Below, piece by piece: positions 24,058-33,012 of a stretch of 64,000 nt of DNA. Both the position numbers and the translations under genes were made by a program. Positions within the stretch are counted from its first letter, which is position 1, and every line of letters starts with the position of its first letter. This DNA is from Streptomyces cellulosae (GTDB lineage: Bacteria; Actinomycetota; Actinomycetes; Streptomycetales; Streptomycetaceae), in contig NZ_JOEV01000022.1 in assembly GCF_000721105.1 (NCBI RefSeq), forward strand, positions 45,757 through 109,756. Reading direction: 5' to 3'. The notes under the pieces are model-generated. The model did no database searches. It saw only the letters and a list, made by a program, of their open reading frames with translations, and had not been told where the DNA came from.

Positions 24058-25674
24058 GTGAACGACGTCGAGTTCGATGGCGTGCTCGTCTCCCGGCCCG
24101 ACATCGCGCGCCTCGCCGGAGTGAAGCGCCCCGCCGTCACCAACTGGGAGCGGCGGCACGCGGACTTTCCCGCGCCCGTGGCCCCCGGCGCCGGGATCGA
24201 GCGGTTCCGCGCCGACGAGGTGCTGGCCTGGCTGTCCGGGCGGGCCGTCCCCGCGAACGCCCGGCGGCCGGGCGAACCGGTGGGCACGACGTACGGTGAC
24301 CGGTTCCGCGCGGGGCTGCCCGGAGGGACGGCCGGCGGGCTGCTCCGGGCCGTCGAGCGGCTCGCGGGACCGGACGCGGACCGGTTGCGGGGGCCCATGC
24401 CGCTGGACCGCTATCTCCTGTGGCTGCTGTACCTCGTCCTGGACCAGATCGTGGAACCCGACGGCGGCCTCGCCAAGGCTGTGGACGACTATCGTGAGTG
24501 GGCGCGTGACGCCGACCCACCGCAGACGGCACTTCCGCGCCGTCTGCTGGCCGAACTCGCCGACACGCTCGCCGGCACCAGCGCGGGTTCCCCGCAGGAG
24601 AGTCGAGCGGCGTTCGACCATGTCCTGGTGCTCTGGCGGGCAGCGCACGCACGCGAGGGCGGCGCGTTCCTCACTCCACCGTCCGTGAGCCGGGTCATGG
24701 CCGGGGCGCTGGCCGCCGTACGGACCGCTGCCGTGAGCGTGCACGATCCCTTCGCCCGCACCGGAGAACTGCTCGTCGCCTACCTGGACGCGGTTGCCGC
24801 ACACGGTGGCAGCGCACCGCCCCGGGTCGTCGGCCGGGTGCCGGGGACCGAAGAACGGCGAGTGGCTCAGATGAACCTGCGGGTCCACCACGGGCGTGCC
24901 GTGCGGCTCGGCGAAGGCGCGGTCACCCCGGCGCTCGACCCCTTCGCGGATCCCCCCGGCTCCTTCGACGTGCTGCTGACCAATCCGCCCTTCGGACGAT
25001 TCCAGGAGGATGTGGCCCCACCTCCGTACTGGAAGTTCGGCACCGCCCGCCGGACGGAGTTCGACTGGCTTCAATACAGCGTCTCCCGGCTCGCCCCCCA
25101 GGGCCGGGCCGCCGTGCTCATGCCTGCCGGGGCCGCCTTCAACGCCGGTGCTGCCGAGACGGTGCGGGCGGGGCTGGTCGAAGCCGGTGCTCTGGAGTGC
25201 GTGATCGCGCTGCCCGCCGGCCTCTTCACGCTCACCGCCGTCAAGACGCAGATCTGGTTCCTGCGCGCTCCCGGCTCCGACGGTGGCACGGCCCCCGAGG
25301 TGCTTTTCGTGGACGGTGAGCACCTCGGCCACCAGGTCACCCGGACCCAGCGGGTCCTGAGCGACGACGAGATCACGCTGCTGGTGGGAGAGTACGTGTC
25401 CTGGCATGCGGCCCAGACAGCCGGTCGCTCCTTCACGGGCACCCCCGGCGTGAGCCGGTCCGTGCCGGTGCCCGACATCGCGGCACACGGACACGGTCTC
25501 GACCCCGCGCGGTACGTCCGGCTGCCCGGGCCGGCCACGGACGTCGGTGCGGCCGCCCCGGCCGAGATCCGGGACCGGCTGGGGAGGCTGTCCGGGGAGA
25601 TCGAGACCCTGCACGCGCGGGCGGAGGCGGCCGACGCCGAAGCGGCCCGGTGGCTCAGGAGGTACGGACTGTGA
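24058..25674 (+). CDS. HsdM-like N6-adenine DNA methyltransferase with N-terminal DNA-binding domain
   Basis: A 538-residue protein. Residues 1-60 form a MerR/XRE-like winged HTH (VSRPDIARLAGVKRPAVTNW, ERFRADEVLAWLSG), unusual for classical HsdM. The catalytic core has motif I as VHDPFARTGELLVAYL and motif IV as FDVLLTNPPFGRF, the NPPF of N6-adenine methylases. The C-terminus is a coiled coil that would contact the S subunit (LGRLSGEIETLHARAEAADA). GTG 24058 follows GAGGGAGGG. Its stop overlaps the start of hsdS (GTGA). No restriction (R) subunit is encoded nearby. Confidence 0.9.
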   Translation: MNDVEFDGVLVSRPDIARLAGVKRPAVTNWERRHADFPAPVAPGAGIERFRADEVLAWLSGRAVPANARRPGEPVGTTYGDRFRAGLPGGTAGGLLRAVERLAGPDADRLRGPMPLDRYLLWLLYLVLDQIVEPDGGLAKAVDDYREWARDADPPQTALPRRLLAELADTLAGTSAGSPQESRAAFDHVLVLWRAAHAREGGAFLTPPSVSRVMAGALAAVRTAAVSVHDPFARTGELLVAYLDAVAAHGGSAPPRVVGRVPGTEERRVAQMNLRVHHGRAVRLGEGAVTPALDPFADPPGSFDVLLTNPPFGRFQEDVAPPPYWKFGTARRTEFDWLQYSVSRLAPQGRAAVLMPAGAAFNAGAAETVRAGLVEAGALECVIALPAGLFTLTAVKTQIWFLRAPGSDGGTAPEVLFVDGEHLGHQVTRTQRVLSDDEITLLVGEYVSWHAAQTAGRSFTGTPGVSRSVPVPDIAAHGHGLDPARYVRLPGPATDVGAAAPAEIRDRLGRLSGEIETLHARAEAADAEAARWLRRYGL

Positions 25675-26324
25675 CAACGATCGACGAGCTCGTGCCGCCG
25701 GCCGGCTGGTCGAGCAGCCCCTTGCGGGAGCTGTGTCGGTCCATCCAGGCCGGGCCGAGCGTACGTGCCGTGGACAAGGGCCATACCCAGGCGGACGGAG
25801 GGATCCCCGTCGTACTGCCGCGCGACCTGCGAGGTCAGCGAATCGTCATCGAGAAGACCGCGGCCGTACCCGCGATCCCCTGGGACCGGGCGCGGACGCT
25901 GGTGAAGTACCAACTGGCCGAAGGCGACATTCTCCTCACCCGGACCGGCACCGTGGGCCGCTGCGCCATGGTCACCGGGGAGCACGCGGGCTGGCTGTTC
26001 CACCCCAATCTGGTACGGCTCAGACTGCCCGAAATGGGACGGGTCCCGGCCGCTTATCTCACCGCCTATGTCAGCGCAACGGCCGCACAGCACTGGATCC
26101 GGACTCGGGCGGCCGGCGCGGTCATCCCGTCACTGAGCATCCGCATCCTGGGCGAGCTGCCCGTCCTCTTGCCCCCGGCCGCCGAACAGGCGGCGATCGG
26201 TGCCACGCTCGCCGCCCTCGACGACAAGATCCAGGCGCATACCGAGATCGCTCGCGCGACCCGTGCATACCGCAGCACGCTCGCCGACGCCCTGATGAAC
26301 GGCGTTCTGTCGGTCGAGCCGTGA
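25671..26324 (+). CDS. Half-size type I specificity (S) subunit
   Basis: A 217-residue HsdS with a single target-recognition domain followed by a coiled-coil conserved region (LPPAAEQAAIGATLAALDDK, IQAHTEIARATRAYRSTLAD). Standard HsdS proteins have two such halves in about 400 residues; a single half usually works as a homodimer recognising a symmetric bipartite site. GTG 25671 overlaps the upstream TGA and AGGAGG lies 8 nt before it. Together with the methylase it could make a functional modification enzyme. Other possibilities are an orphan regulatory methylase or a guide for the Abi partner. Confidence 0.85.
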   Translation: MTTIDELVPPAGWSSSPLRELCRSIQAGPSVRAVDKGHTQADGGIPVVLPRDLRGQRIVIEKTAAVPAIPWDRARTLVKYQLAEGDILLTRTGTVGRCAMVTGEHAGWLFHPNLVRLRLPEMGRVPAAYLTAYVSATAAQHWIRTRAAGAVIPSLSIRILGELPVLLPPAAEQAAIGATLAALDDKIQAHTEIARATRAYRSTLADALMNGVLSVEP

Positions 26325-26353
26325 CGCGGCCCACCCCGCCCTAGACTGGGGGT

Positions 26354-26827
26354 GTGGTGAGCACCGACTGGAAGAGCGATCTGCGGCAGCGCGGTTACCG
26401 GCTGACCCCGCAGCGGCAACTTGTGCTCGAAGCCGTGGACACCCTGGAGCACGCGACCCCCGACGCCATCCTCGTCGAAGTACGGAAGACGGCCTCGGGG
26501 GTCAACATCTCCACCGTGTACCGCACGCTGGAACTGCTGGAGGAGCTCGGGCTCGTCTCGCACGCCCACCTCGGGCACGGTGCGCCGACCTACCACCTCG
26601 CCGACCGGCACCACCACATCCATCTGGTCTGCCGGGACTGCACCAACGTGATCGAGGCGGATGTGAGTGTGGCCGCCGAGTTCACCGCCAAGCTCCGGGA
26701 GGAGTTCGGCTTCGACACGGACATGAAGCACTTCGCGATCTTCGGCCGGTGCGAGGACTGCGCCCGCAAGGCCTCGCACGCGGCCTCCAGGACTTCTTCA
26801 CTCAAGGGTTCAACTACCGAGTCGTAG
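26354..26827 (+). CDS. nur: Nur, nickel-responsive Fur-family regulator
   Basis: A 157-residue Fur-family repressor. The winged-helix part is RQRGYRLTPQRQLVLEAVDT and VNISTVYRTLELLEELGLV; metal-binding residues lie in RHHHIHLVCRDCTNVIEAD and FGRCEDC. The sequence agrees closely with my memory of S. coelicolor Nur, which represses nickel uptake and sodF. It differs by a few extra residues near the C-terminus (KASHAASRTSS). TAGACT at 26342-26347 lies 6 nt before GTG 26354, suggesting a leaderless transcript; GTG 26357 is an equal alternative. It directly follows the defence island. Confidence 0.9.
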   Translation: MVSTDWKSDLRQRGYRLTPQRQLVLEAVDTLEHATPDAILVEVRKTASGVNISTVYRTLELLEELGLVSHAHLGHGAPTYHLADRHHHIHLVCRDCTNVIEADVSVAAEFTAKLREEFGFDTDMKHFAIFGRCEDCARKASHAASRTSSLKGSTTES

Positions 26828-26837
26828 GCTTAGGCAT

Positions 26838-27803
26838 ATGAAAAGCCCCCTGCTGACCCTGCCCGGCGCCGTCCCCGCCGAAGGTGTGGACGAAGGCGTC
26901 GCCGCCCACTACGGCGACCTGTTCCGCGAGCAGCGCGCCCTCGCCGACGGCACCGGCTTCGTGGACCTCTCGCACCGCGGAGTCGTCACCGTCTCCGGGG
27001 AGGACCGGCTGAGCTGGCTGCACCTGCTGCTCACCCAGCACGTCAGCGACCTCCCCACGGGGCAGGCCACCGAGGCACTCATCCTGTCCGCGCACGGCCA
27101 CATCGAGCACGCCCTGTACCTGGTCGACGACGGCTCGACGACCTGGGCGCACGTCGAACCCGGCACCCAGGACGCGCTGATCGCCTACCTGGAGTCGATG
27201 AAGTTCTTCTACCGGGTCGAAGTCGCCGACCGGACCGAGGAGTTCGCGGTCGTCCACCTGCCGGCCGGTTCCATCGCCGACGTCCCGGAGGGGGTCGTCG
27301 TACGCGAGACGTCGTACGGCCGTGACCTGTTCCTCCCGCGCGTCGAACTGGAGTCGTACGCCGAGAGGTCCGGCCCCGCGGTCGGGATCCTCGCCTACGA
27401 GGCCCTCCGCGTCGAGCAGCACCGCCCCCGCCTCGGCTTCGAGACCGACCACCGGACGATCCCGCACGAGCTGGGCTGGATCGACACCGCGGTGCACCTC
27501 CAGAAGGGGTGCTACCGGGGACAGGAGACCGTCGCCCGGGTGCAGAACCTCGGAAAGCCGCCGCGCCGGCTGGTCTTCCTGCACCTCGACGGCAGCGAGG
27601 TCCACCTGCCCCCGGCCGGCACCGAGATCCGCCTCGCGGACGAGGGCCCCGACGGCCGCAAGATCGGTGTCGTCACGACGTCCGTACGCCACCACGAGCT
27701 CGGCCCGATCGCCCTCGCGCTGGTGAAGCGGAACGTGCCGCTGGACGCGCGGCTGGTGGCGGACTCGACGGCGGCGGCACAGGAAGTCGTCGTCGCGCCC
27801 TGA
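26838..27803 (+). CDS. ygfZ: YgfZ/GcvT-like folate-binding Fe-S cluster assembly protein
   Basis: A 321-residue protein with the GcvT fold. The diagnostic YgfZ motif K-G-C-Y-x-G-Q-E is present (QKGCYRGQETVARVQNLGKP). Other features: VDLSHRGVVTVSGEDRLSWL at the N-terminus and a C-terminal beta domain (GRKIGVVTTSVRHHELGPIA). It helps maturation or repair of certain Fe-S proteins in a tetrahydrofolate-dependent manner. It begins 11 bp after nur, so the two are probably cotranscribed, which ties metal homeostasis to Fe-S biogenesis. Confidence 0.92.
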   Translation: MKSPLLTLPGAVPAEGVDEGVAAHYGDLFREQRALADGTGFVDLSHRGVVTVSGEDRLSWLHLLLTQHVSDLPTGQATEALILSAHGHIEHALYLVDDGSTTWAHVEPGTQDALIAYLESMKFFYRVEVADRTEEFAVVHLPAGSIADVPEGVVVRETSYGRDLFLPRVELESYAERSGPAVGILAYEALRVEQHRPRLGFETDHRTIPHELGWIDTAVHLQKGCYRGQETVARVQNLGKPPRRLVFLHLDGSEVHLPPAGTEIRLADEGPDGRKIGVVTTSVRHHELGPIALALVKRNVPLDARLVADSTAAAQEVVVAP

Positions 27804-27828
27804 GACGCCTGGCCGAGACCGTGGAGCC

Positions 27829-28254
27829 CTAGATCTCGATCAGGACCGTGAACGGGCCGTCGTTCGTCAGTGAGACGCGCATCTGCGCGCCGAAACGGCC
27901 CGTCGCCACCGTCGCCCCGAGGGAGCGCAGCCGTGCGACCACCTCGTCGACCAGCGGCTCGGCCACGTCACCCGGGGCGGCGGCGTTCCAGGTGGGGCGA
28001 CGGCCCTTGCGGGCGTCGCCGTAGAGGGTGAACTGGCTGATGACCAGAAGCGGGGCGTCGGTGTCGCTGCACGACTTCTCGTCCGCCAGCATGCGGACGG
28101 ACCACAGCTTGCGGGCGAGCTGGGCCGCCTTCTCCTTGGTGTCCTCGTGGGTCACGCCGACGAGCACGCACAGCCCCTCGCCGTCGATCTCCCCGACCGT
28201 CTCGCCGTCCACGACGACGCTCGCGCCGTCCACCCTCTGCACCACTGCCCGCAT
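27829..28254 (-). CDS. dtd: D-aminoacyl-tRNA deacylase
   Basis: A 141-residue protein with the standard Dtd start [20 protein letters not shown], the catalytic-pocket motif [19 protein letters not shown] and the C-terminal [11 protein letters not shown] containing the cross-subunit Gly-Pro motif region ([16 protein letters not shown]). It hydrolyses D-amino acids (and glycine) mischarged on tRNA. It is convergent with ygfZ (25-bp gap) and divergent from rsiG. Confidence 0.96.
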   Translation of the reverse strand: MRAVVQRVDGASVVVDGETVGEIDGEGLCVLVGVTHEDTKEKAAQLARKLWSVRMLADEKSCSDTDAPLLVISQFTLYGDARKGRRPTWNAAAPGDVAEPLVDEVVARLRSLGATVATGRFGAQMRVSLTNDGPFTVLIEI

Positions 28255-28422
28255 ACGACCATCATGCCGGGCGCCGGATCGCGTTCCGCACCAGCCCTCT
28301 TCATCGGTCCCAACCCCTCATCTGGGGCCGTTCGGGGCTGATCAGGGTTGCATGGTCACATAGCGGCCACTTGGGGTGGCACGATGCTTTCCACACGCCG
28401 GTCGAGGGGACGGTAGAGGCAC

Positions 28423-29097
28423 ATGAGCACACCGAGTACCGGGCAGCTTGGCATGACCAGCCAGCGGCCGCCCGTACAGCGCACAGACAGTCCACCCGTA
28501 CAACGCACCGACAGTCCGCCCGTACAACGCACCGACAGTCCACCCGTACAACGCACCGACAGTCCGCCCAGCGCGCTGCGCGCCGGCCCGGCCGAGCCCG
28601 ACCTGGTCGTGCTGAGCCTGCCCGAACTGCGCACGCTGCGCCGGGAAGCACAGCGCGACGAGGCCGACCTCAGCTACGTACGGCGGCTGCTGCAGGGCCG
28701 CATCGACATCCTGCGGGCCGAGTTGGCGCGGCGGACCCCCGTGGGCGCCGCGTCCGTGGCGGCGCAGGGGGAGGCGTCGGTGGTCGAGCGGCTGCCGGAG
28801 ATCCTCACCGACGCCCCGGCACGGCACCGTTCCTCCGCCCGGCATGTGACGCTGGGCACTCCGCACAGCGAGGAGTACCGGCTGCTGGCCGCGGAGATGC
28901 TCGCCGAGGTCGAGCTCTCCGACCTGGACGCCCGCACGGACCTGGAGCTGAACACCGCGATGGGGCGGCTGGTGCGGTACGAGCAGCAGGTGTCCCGCCG
29001 CCGGCAGCGGCTGCAGCGGACGGCGGACGACTGCAGCGCGGAGATCGCCCGCAGGTACCGTGAAGGGGAAGCACAAGTCGACGACCTGCTCATGTGA
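28423..29097 (+). CDS. rsiG: RsiG, c-di-GMP-responsive anti-sigma factor for WhiG
   Basis: A 224-residue protein with two long antiparallel helices, each carrying the c-di-GMP-binding signature E(X)3S(X)2R(X)3Q(X)3D: first EADLSYVRRLLQGRID, second EQQVSRRRQRLQRTAD. These two copies define RsiG, which with c-di-GMP sequesters the sporulation sigma factor WhiG in Streptomyces. The N-terminal 50 residues are an extension of four repeats of the type PPVQRTDS, not part of the known fold. The downstream gene encodes an asparaginase and seems unrelated. Regulation of rsiG itself is not visible in the sequence. Confidence 0.95.
   Translation: MSTPSTGQLGMTSQRPPVQRTDSPPVQRTDSPPVQRTDSPPVQRTDSPPSALRAGPAEPDLVVLSLPELRTLRREAQRDEADLSYVRRLLQGRIDILRAELARRTPVGAASVAAQGEASVVERLPEILTDAPARHRSSARHVTLGTPHSEEYRLLAAEMLAEVELSDLDARTDLELNTAMGRLVRYEQQVSRRRQRLQRTADDCSAEIARRYREGEAQVDDLLM
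28468..28563 (+). repeat. Four 24-bp tandem repeats in the rsiG N-terminal extension
   Basis: Four in-frame 24-bp units beginning CCGCCCGTACA (or CCACCCGTACA) and encoding PPVQRTDS; copies 2-4 differ from one another by a single synonymous base and copy 1 by three. The near-identity indicates recent expansion. Confidence 0.95.
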
Positions 29098-29169
29098 CAC
29101 GGCGGCCGTGCCGGCGATCCCGGGGCCCGTGGCCGGGGCGGGTCCCCTCCGTCCGGAAGGCCACCGCCG

Positions 29170-30156
29170 ATGCCCGCGTCCGTCGTCACACCGCCCCTGC
29201 CGTCCCCGCGAGACCCCGTCCCGCCCGTCCTCGCCGAGGTCGTCCGCTCCGGGTTCGTCGAGGGGCGGCACCGGGGGAGTCTGGTCCTGCTGGACGCGGA
29301 CGGGGCGGTGGAGCTGGCGCTCGGGGACGTGACGCAGCCCGTCTTCCCGCGTTCCTCCAACAAGCCGATGCAGGCGGCGGGCGTGCTGCGGGCGGGCCTG
29401 GACCTGTCCGGCGAGCGGCTGGCGCTGGCCGCCGCCAGCCACTCCGGCGAGCCCTTCCACCGCGATCTGGTCCACAAGATGCTGGACGAGCAGGGCTTGG
29501 ACGAGGCGCTCCTGCAGTGCCCGCCGGACCTCCCGCTGGACGCGGAGGAACGGGAGACCTACCTGGCGTCGGGCGAGGTCCGCTCCCGCGTCACCATGAA
29601 CTGCTCGGGCAAGCACACCGCGATGCTGGCGGTATGCGCGCTGCGCGAGTGGCCGCAGGACTCCTACCTGGACCCGGCACACCCGCTCCAGCAGCTCATC
29701 CACGAGGTGGTGGAGGACGCGGCGGGCGAGAAGGTGGCGGCCGTGGGCACCGACGGCTGCGGGGCGCCCCTGCTGGCGATCAGTCTCACCGGCCTGGCCC
29801 GCGCCTACCGCACCTTCGCCCTCGCCGACCCCGCCTCCGCCGAGGGCCGTGTCGCCACGGCCATGCGCACCCACCCCGAGTACGTCGCCGGAACCCGCCG
29901 CCCCGACACCTGGCTGATGCGCGCCGTCCCCGGCACCCTGTCGAAGATGGGCGCGGAGGCGGTCCAGGCGGTGGCCCTCCCTGACGGCCGGTCCCTCGCG
30001 TTCAAGGTCGAGGACGGCGGCGGCCGCGCGCTGGGCCCCGTCCTGGCACGCGCGCTCCGGCTCATGGGCGTGGAGTCACCGGTGGTGGAGCGGATCGGGC
30101 GGGCGCCGGTGTCGGGGGGAGCGGGGGTCGTGGGGGAGATCCGGGCGGCTTTCTGA
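29170..30156 (+). CDS. L-asparaginase of the asparaginase II (rhizobial AnsA-like) family
   Basis: A 328-residue enzyme. The nucleophile region is [15 protein letters not shown] (Ser with Lys), followed by the conserved [12 protein letters not shown] and [14 protein letters not shown] motifs with the zinc-binding Cys and Lys of this family. It hydrolyses L-asparagine to aspartate and ammonia. The ATG at 29170 is used because upstream sequence belongs to the rsiG spacer. It may be cotranscribed with rsiG (72-bp gap) but has no recognised functional link to it. Confidence 0.9.
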   Translation: MPASVVTPPLPSPRDPVPPVLAEVVRSGFVEGRHRGSLVLLDADGAVELALGDVTQPVFPRSSNKPMQAAGVLRAGLDLSGERLALAAASHSGEPFHRDLVHKMLDEQGLDEALLQCPPDLPLDAEERETYLASGEVRSRVTMNCSGKHTAMLAVCALREWPQDSYLDPAHPLQQLIHEVVEDAAGEKVAAVGTDGCGAPLLAISLTGLARAYRTFALADPASAEGRVATAMRTHPEYVAGTRRPDTWLMRAVPGTLSKMGAEAVQAVALPDGRSLAFKVEDGGGRALGPVLARALRLMGVESPVVERIGRAPVSGGAGVVGEIRAAF

Positions 30157-30248
30157 GGCGGGGCGGGAAACCGGGAAGCCAGGAAGCGGGGATGGCGGGG
30201 CGAGGAAAAGCCCCGGCACATCCACGCCCCCACCCCTACCGTGGCCCC

Positions 30249-31502
30249 ATGACCCGTCCGCGCCCCGACATCGACGTACGTCCCATCACCGAACCCGAAC
30301 TCGTCGACTGGCTCCGTGCCGTCAAGACCGGCTTCCTCCGCGAGCCCACGGTCCCGGACAGCGAACTGGAAGCCCGCCGTAGCCAGTTCCGACCCGGCCG
30401 CTACCTCGGTGCCTTCGACGGCGGCCGCTGCGTGGCCACCTTCAAATCCTTCGACCAGCAGGTCACCGCCGTAGGCGGCGCGGCCGTCCCGGCCGACGCC
30501 ATCACCGGTGTCACGGTCACCGCCACCCACCGCCGCCGGGGCCTGCTGACCCGCATGATGGCCCGGGACCTCGCCGCCGCCAAGGACCGCGGAGACGTCG
30601 TCGCCACCCTGATCGCCGCCGAGTACCCGATCTACGGCCGCTACGGCTTCGGCCCCGCCACCTGGATGACCGAGTGGACCGTCGACGTCCCGCGCACCGG
30701 CCTCGACCTGAGACGGCCCGGCCCGGACGACGGCGGCCGTATCGACCTCGTGGACGGTGACGACGTCCGCAAGCTCGGCCCCGAACTCCATGAGCGGATA
30801 CGCCGGTCCCAGCCGGGCGCGGTCAGCCGCGACGAGCTGTGGTGGCCGTCCCAGACGGGACTCGTACGGCTGGAGCCGCCGTGGACCGAGCCGTTCTACG
30901 CCGCGTACCGCTCGCCGGACGGCGAGCTCGAGGGACTGGTCTCGTACCACTCGGACGACGACTGGCACGACAAGCAGCCGCACGACACGGCGAGCGTGAA
31001 CTGGCTGATCGCGTCCACCCCGGCCGCCGAGGGCGCCCTGTGGCGTTACCTCTGCTCGATCGACTGGATCACCCGGGTGAAGAGCGGCTGGCGGGCCCCG
31101 GACGACCTGCTCCCGTTGTTCCTGCCCGACCCGAGGGCGGCCAGGATCACCGCGCAGTCGGACTGGCTGTGGGTGCGGCTCCTGGACGTCGTACGGGCGC
31201 TGGAGGCGCGGACGTACGCGGGAGAGGGCGCTCTGGTGCTGGAGGTGAGCGACCGGGACGGGCTGGCCGGCGGGCGGTACCGGCTGGAGGCGTCGACGGA
31301 GGGCGGGTCCTGTACGCGGACGACCGCGGACGCCGACCTCACGCTCGACGTGGCCGACCTGGCGGCTCTCTGGCTCGGCGACGAGTCGGCCGTACGGCTG
31401 GTGGCGCTGGGGCGGGTGCGGGAAGAACGAGCGGGCGCCGGCCGGTCGGCCGACGCCCTGCTGCGCACGTCCAGGCGTCCTTGGTGCCCGGACATCTTCT
31501 GA
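30249..31502 (+). CDS. Eis-like GNAT N-acetyltransferase
   Basis: A 417-residue protein of the enhanced intracellular survival type: an N-terminal GNAT domain with the acetyl-CoA loop [20 protein letters not shown] and [14 protein letters not shown], a second GNAT-like part and a C-terminal SCP2-like domain. The C-terminal carboxylate (PDIF) is conserved in Eis enzymes, where it acts in catalysis. Eis proteins multi-acetylate aminoglycosides and other amines. TACCGT 7 nt before ATG 30249 suggests a leaderless start. Confidence 0.9.
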   Translation: MTRPRPDIDVRPITEPELVDWLRAVKTGFLREPTVPDSELEARRSQFRPGRYLGAFDGGRCVATFKSFDQQVTAVGGAAVPADAITGVTVTATHRRRGLLTRMMARDLAAAKDRGDVVATLIAAEYPIYGRYGFGPATWMTEWTVDVPRTGLDLRRPGPDDGGRIDLVDGDDVRKLGPELHERIRRSQPGAVSRDELWWPSQTGLVRLEPPWTEPFYAAYRSPDGELEGLVSYHSDDDWHDKQPHDTASVNWLIASTPAAEGALWRYLCSIDWITRVKSGWRAPDDLLPLFLPDPRAARITAQSDWLWVRLLDVVRALEARTYAGEGALVLEVSDRDGLAGGRYRLEASTEGGSCTRTTADADLTLDVADLAALWLGDESAVRLVALGRVREERAGAGRSADALLRTSRRPWCPDIF

Positions 31503-31556
31503 CGCTCCTTCCTCCCGGGGACAGGTGCTGCTTCGCATCCGTAGCGAGCTGTTCAA

Positions 31557-31646
31557 TTGTGGCTGTGCTGGTCGTACGTCCCTGCGGATGTACGTATGGA
31601 GTTGTGGCTGTGCGAGGGTGCTGACGTTCTTCAGTTGTGGCTGTGC
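31557..31646 (+). repeat. Three short direct repeats TTGTGGCTGTGC
   Basis: TTGTGGCTGTGC occurs at 31557-31568, 31602-31613 and 31635-31646, with centre spacings of 45 and 33 bp, in the 186 bp between the Eis-like gene and a small convergent membrane gene. Preceding bases are also similar (TTCAA, GGAG, TTCAG). No array-like constant spacing and no open frame were found. Confidence 0.8.
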
Positions 31647-31688
31647 AGACCGACCGGGCTCCCGGCTCCCCTCCGGAAGGGAGCCCGA

Positions 31689-31874
31689 TCAGCCGGACTG
31701 GGCGAGCAGCATCACGAGGATCACCGCTCCGATGCCGCCGATCGCGGCGCTCTTGGCCTTGACCCCGACGGTGAGCGCGACGAAGGCGACGATGCCCATC
31801 GCGCCCAGCTTCCACTGGACGAGTTGTTCGAAGCCGACGGCGAGGGCGGCGACGGCGAGGGCGATCAGCGGCAT
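31689..31874 (-). CDS. Small two-helix membrane protein, module copy 1
   Basis: A 61-residue hydrophobic protein with two or three transmembrane segments (MPLIALAVAALAVGFEQLVQ, LGAMGIVAFVALTVGVKAKS, GGIGAVILVMLLAQ). A second copy of the same type lies at 33013-33201 with the shared pattern VGFEQxxQWK and VGVKA/IGIKAN. It is transcribed divergently from the GntR regulator at 32055, with which it shares a palindrome-rich promoter region. Function unknown. GGAGG lies 8 nt before its ATG. Confidence 0.75.
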   Translation of the reverse strand: MPLIALAVAALAVGFEQLVQWKLGAMGIVAFVALTVGVKAKSAAIGGIGAVILVMLLAQSG

Positions 31875-31921
31875 GTCGGTCCTCCTTCGGGACGGTGGTC
31901 CCTGTCGGCCGCCTTGCTGGC

Positions 31922-31968
31922 CAACCTTGCGGAAGGTTGACCATGTTGCTCAAGTTGGCGACCAACTT
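31922..31968. promoter_or_regulatory. Paired palindromes in the promoter of module copy 1
   Basis: CAACCTT-GCGG-AAGGTTG (31922-31939) and AAGTTGG-CGA-CCAACTT (31952-31968) are perfect 7-bp inverted repeats. The second recurs as AGTTGG-CAA-CCAACT in the copy-2 promoter, so it is the better candidate operator for the adjacent GntR proteins. Confidence 0.75.
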
Positions 31969-32054
31969 CACAGTACTTATCTCCGCTTGGAAGCGGCTTA
32001 TAACCACCTTTCGATGTGCTGCCGAAAGATGGCGGGAAGTTGTAGTGTTTGGTC

Positions 32055-32966
32055 GTGGACCCTAAACACGCCGCCGTCAATGGGCGGAAGAGGGCACAGC
32101 GGCCACACAAGTCACATCGCGAGGTGGCCGACGAGCTGCGCGCCCGGATCCGGTCCGGGAAGCTGCGGCCGGGGCAGCGCATGCCCACACAGGCCAAGCT
32201 GGCCGACGAGTTCGGGGTGGAGCGGGGCGTGGTACGGCAGGCGCTGCACATCCTGCAGTCGGAGCACCTGCTGACCAACGTTTCCAAGGGCAGCCCGGCG
32301 ACCGTCGCCCCGGATCCGGGCCTGATCAGGCCGCAGACCGGGCCCGCAGCCCCGCCGCTGCCCACCACGGTGGCCCTCGCGCCCCGGATAGCGGCCGCCT
32401 TCGCAGCCCCGCATGTCGAGATCGACGCCCTGTGCCTGACCTCGGTCTCCCTCACCCTCGCCATCGGGGAACCGCTGCGCCAGATCCACGCCGGGCGAAT
32501 GAAACCGGCCAAGGTCGACGTCCGCGTCCTGCTCCCCTCACGGGACATCGACCTCGCCTTCCCGGTGGCGGTCGACGGTCGCGGGGACGGGGATCTCGTG
32601 CACGAGCGCTGGCTGGCCATGCGCAACGCACAGGGGCAGGTGCTGCGGCACAACCTGCTCGCGCTGCGCGCCACCCATGGCATCGATGTCCACGTCTCCT
32701 TCCGGGCGCTGCCCTTCACCCCGCCGGTGAAGCTGTACCTGCTCAACGGGGAGGAGGCGTTGTTCGCGTACTACACGCTGGGCCGCCACGAGGCGGAGAT
32801 CGACCACGAGTACCTTCAGACGTACGACGCCGAGGGCACCCAGTCGATGCTGTTCGCCTTCGAGCAGGGCGCCGGCCTGCGGGACACGGCCTTCGTCGAG
32901 CAGTCCCACCTGTGGTTCAACGCACTGTGGGAGACGATCAGTTCGGAGCTGACGCTCACGACCTGA
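32055..32966 (+). CDS. GntR-family regulator with module-specific C-terminal domain, copy 1
   Basis: A 303-residue regulator. Residues 22-75 form a GntR winged helix (RPGQRMPTQAKLADEFGVER, VVRQALHILQSEHLL). The C-terminal domain, not a standard UTRA or FCD, includes LLPSRDIDLAFPVAVDG, HERWLAMRNAQGQVL and RALPFTPPVKLYLLNGEEAL. This block is almost identical in copy 2. TAGTGT 6 nt before GTG 32055 makes a leaderless start. It is divergent from the small membrane protein and likely autoregulates through the palindromes. The C-terminal domain may sense a small ligand. Confidence 0.85.
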   Translation: MDPKHAAVNGRKRAQRPHKSHREVADELRARIRSGKLRPGQRMPTQAKLADEFGVERGVVRQALHILQSEHLLTNVSKGSPATVAPDPGLIRPQTGPAAPPLPTTVALAPRIAAAFAAPHVEIDALCLTSVSLTLAIGEPLRQIHAGRMKPAKVDVRVLLPSRDIDLAFPVAVDGRGDGDLVHERWLAMRNAQGQVLRHNLLALRATHGIDVHVSFRALPFTPPVKLYLLNGEEALFAYYTLGRHEAEIDHEYLQTYDAEGTQSMLFAFEQGAGLRDTAFVEQSHLWFNALWETISSELTLTT

Positions 32967-33012
32967 TCGTCTCCCACAGCGAGCTGACCGGGCTGCCGTC
33001 GACCTGGTCGAC

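Noticed and set aside
31557..31646. Possible CRISPR-like array
   Set aside because: Only three 12-bp copies with unequal spacing, no cas genes and no long constant repeat.
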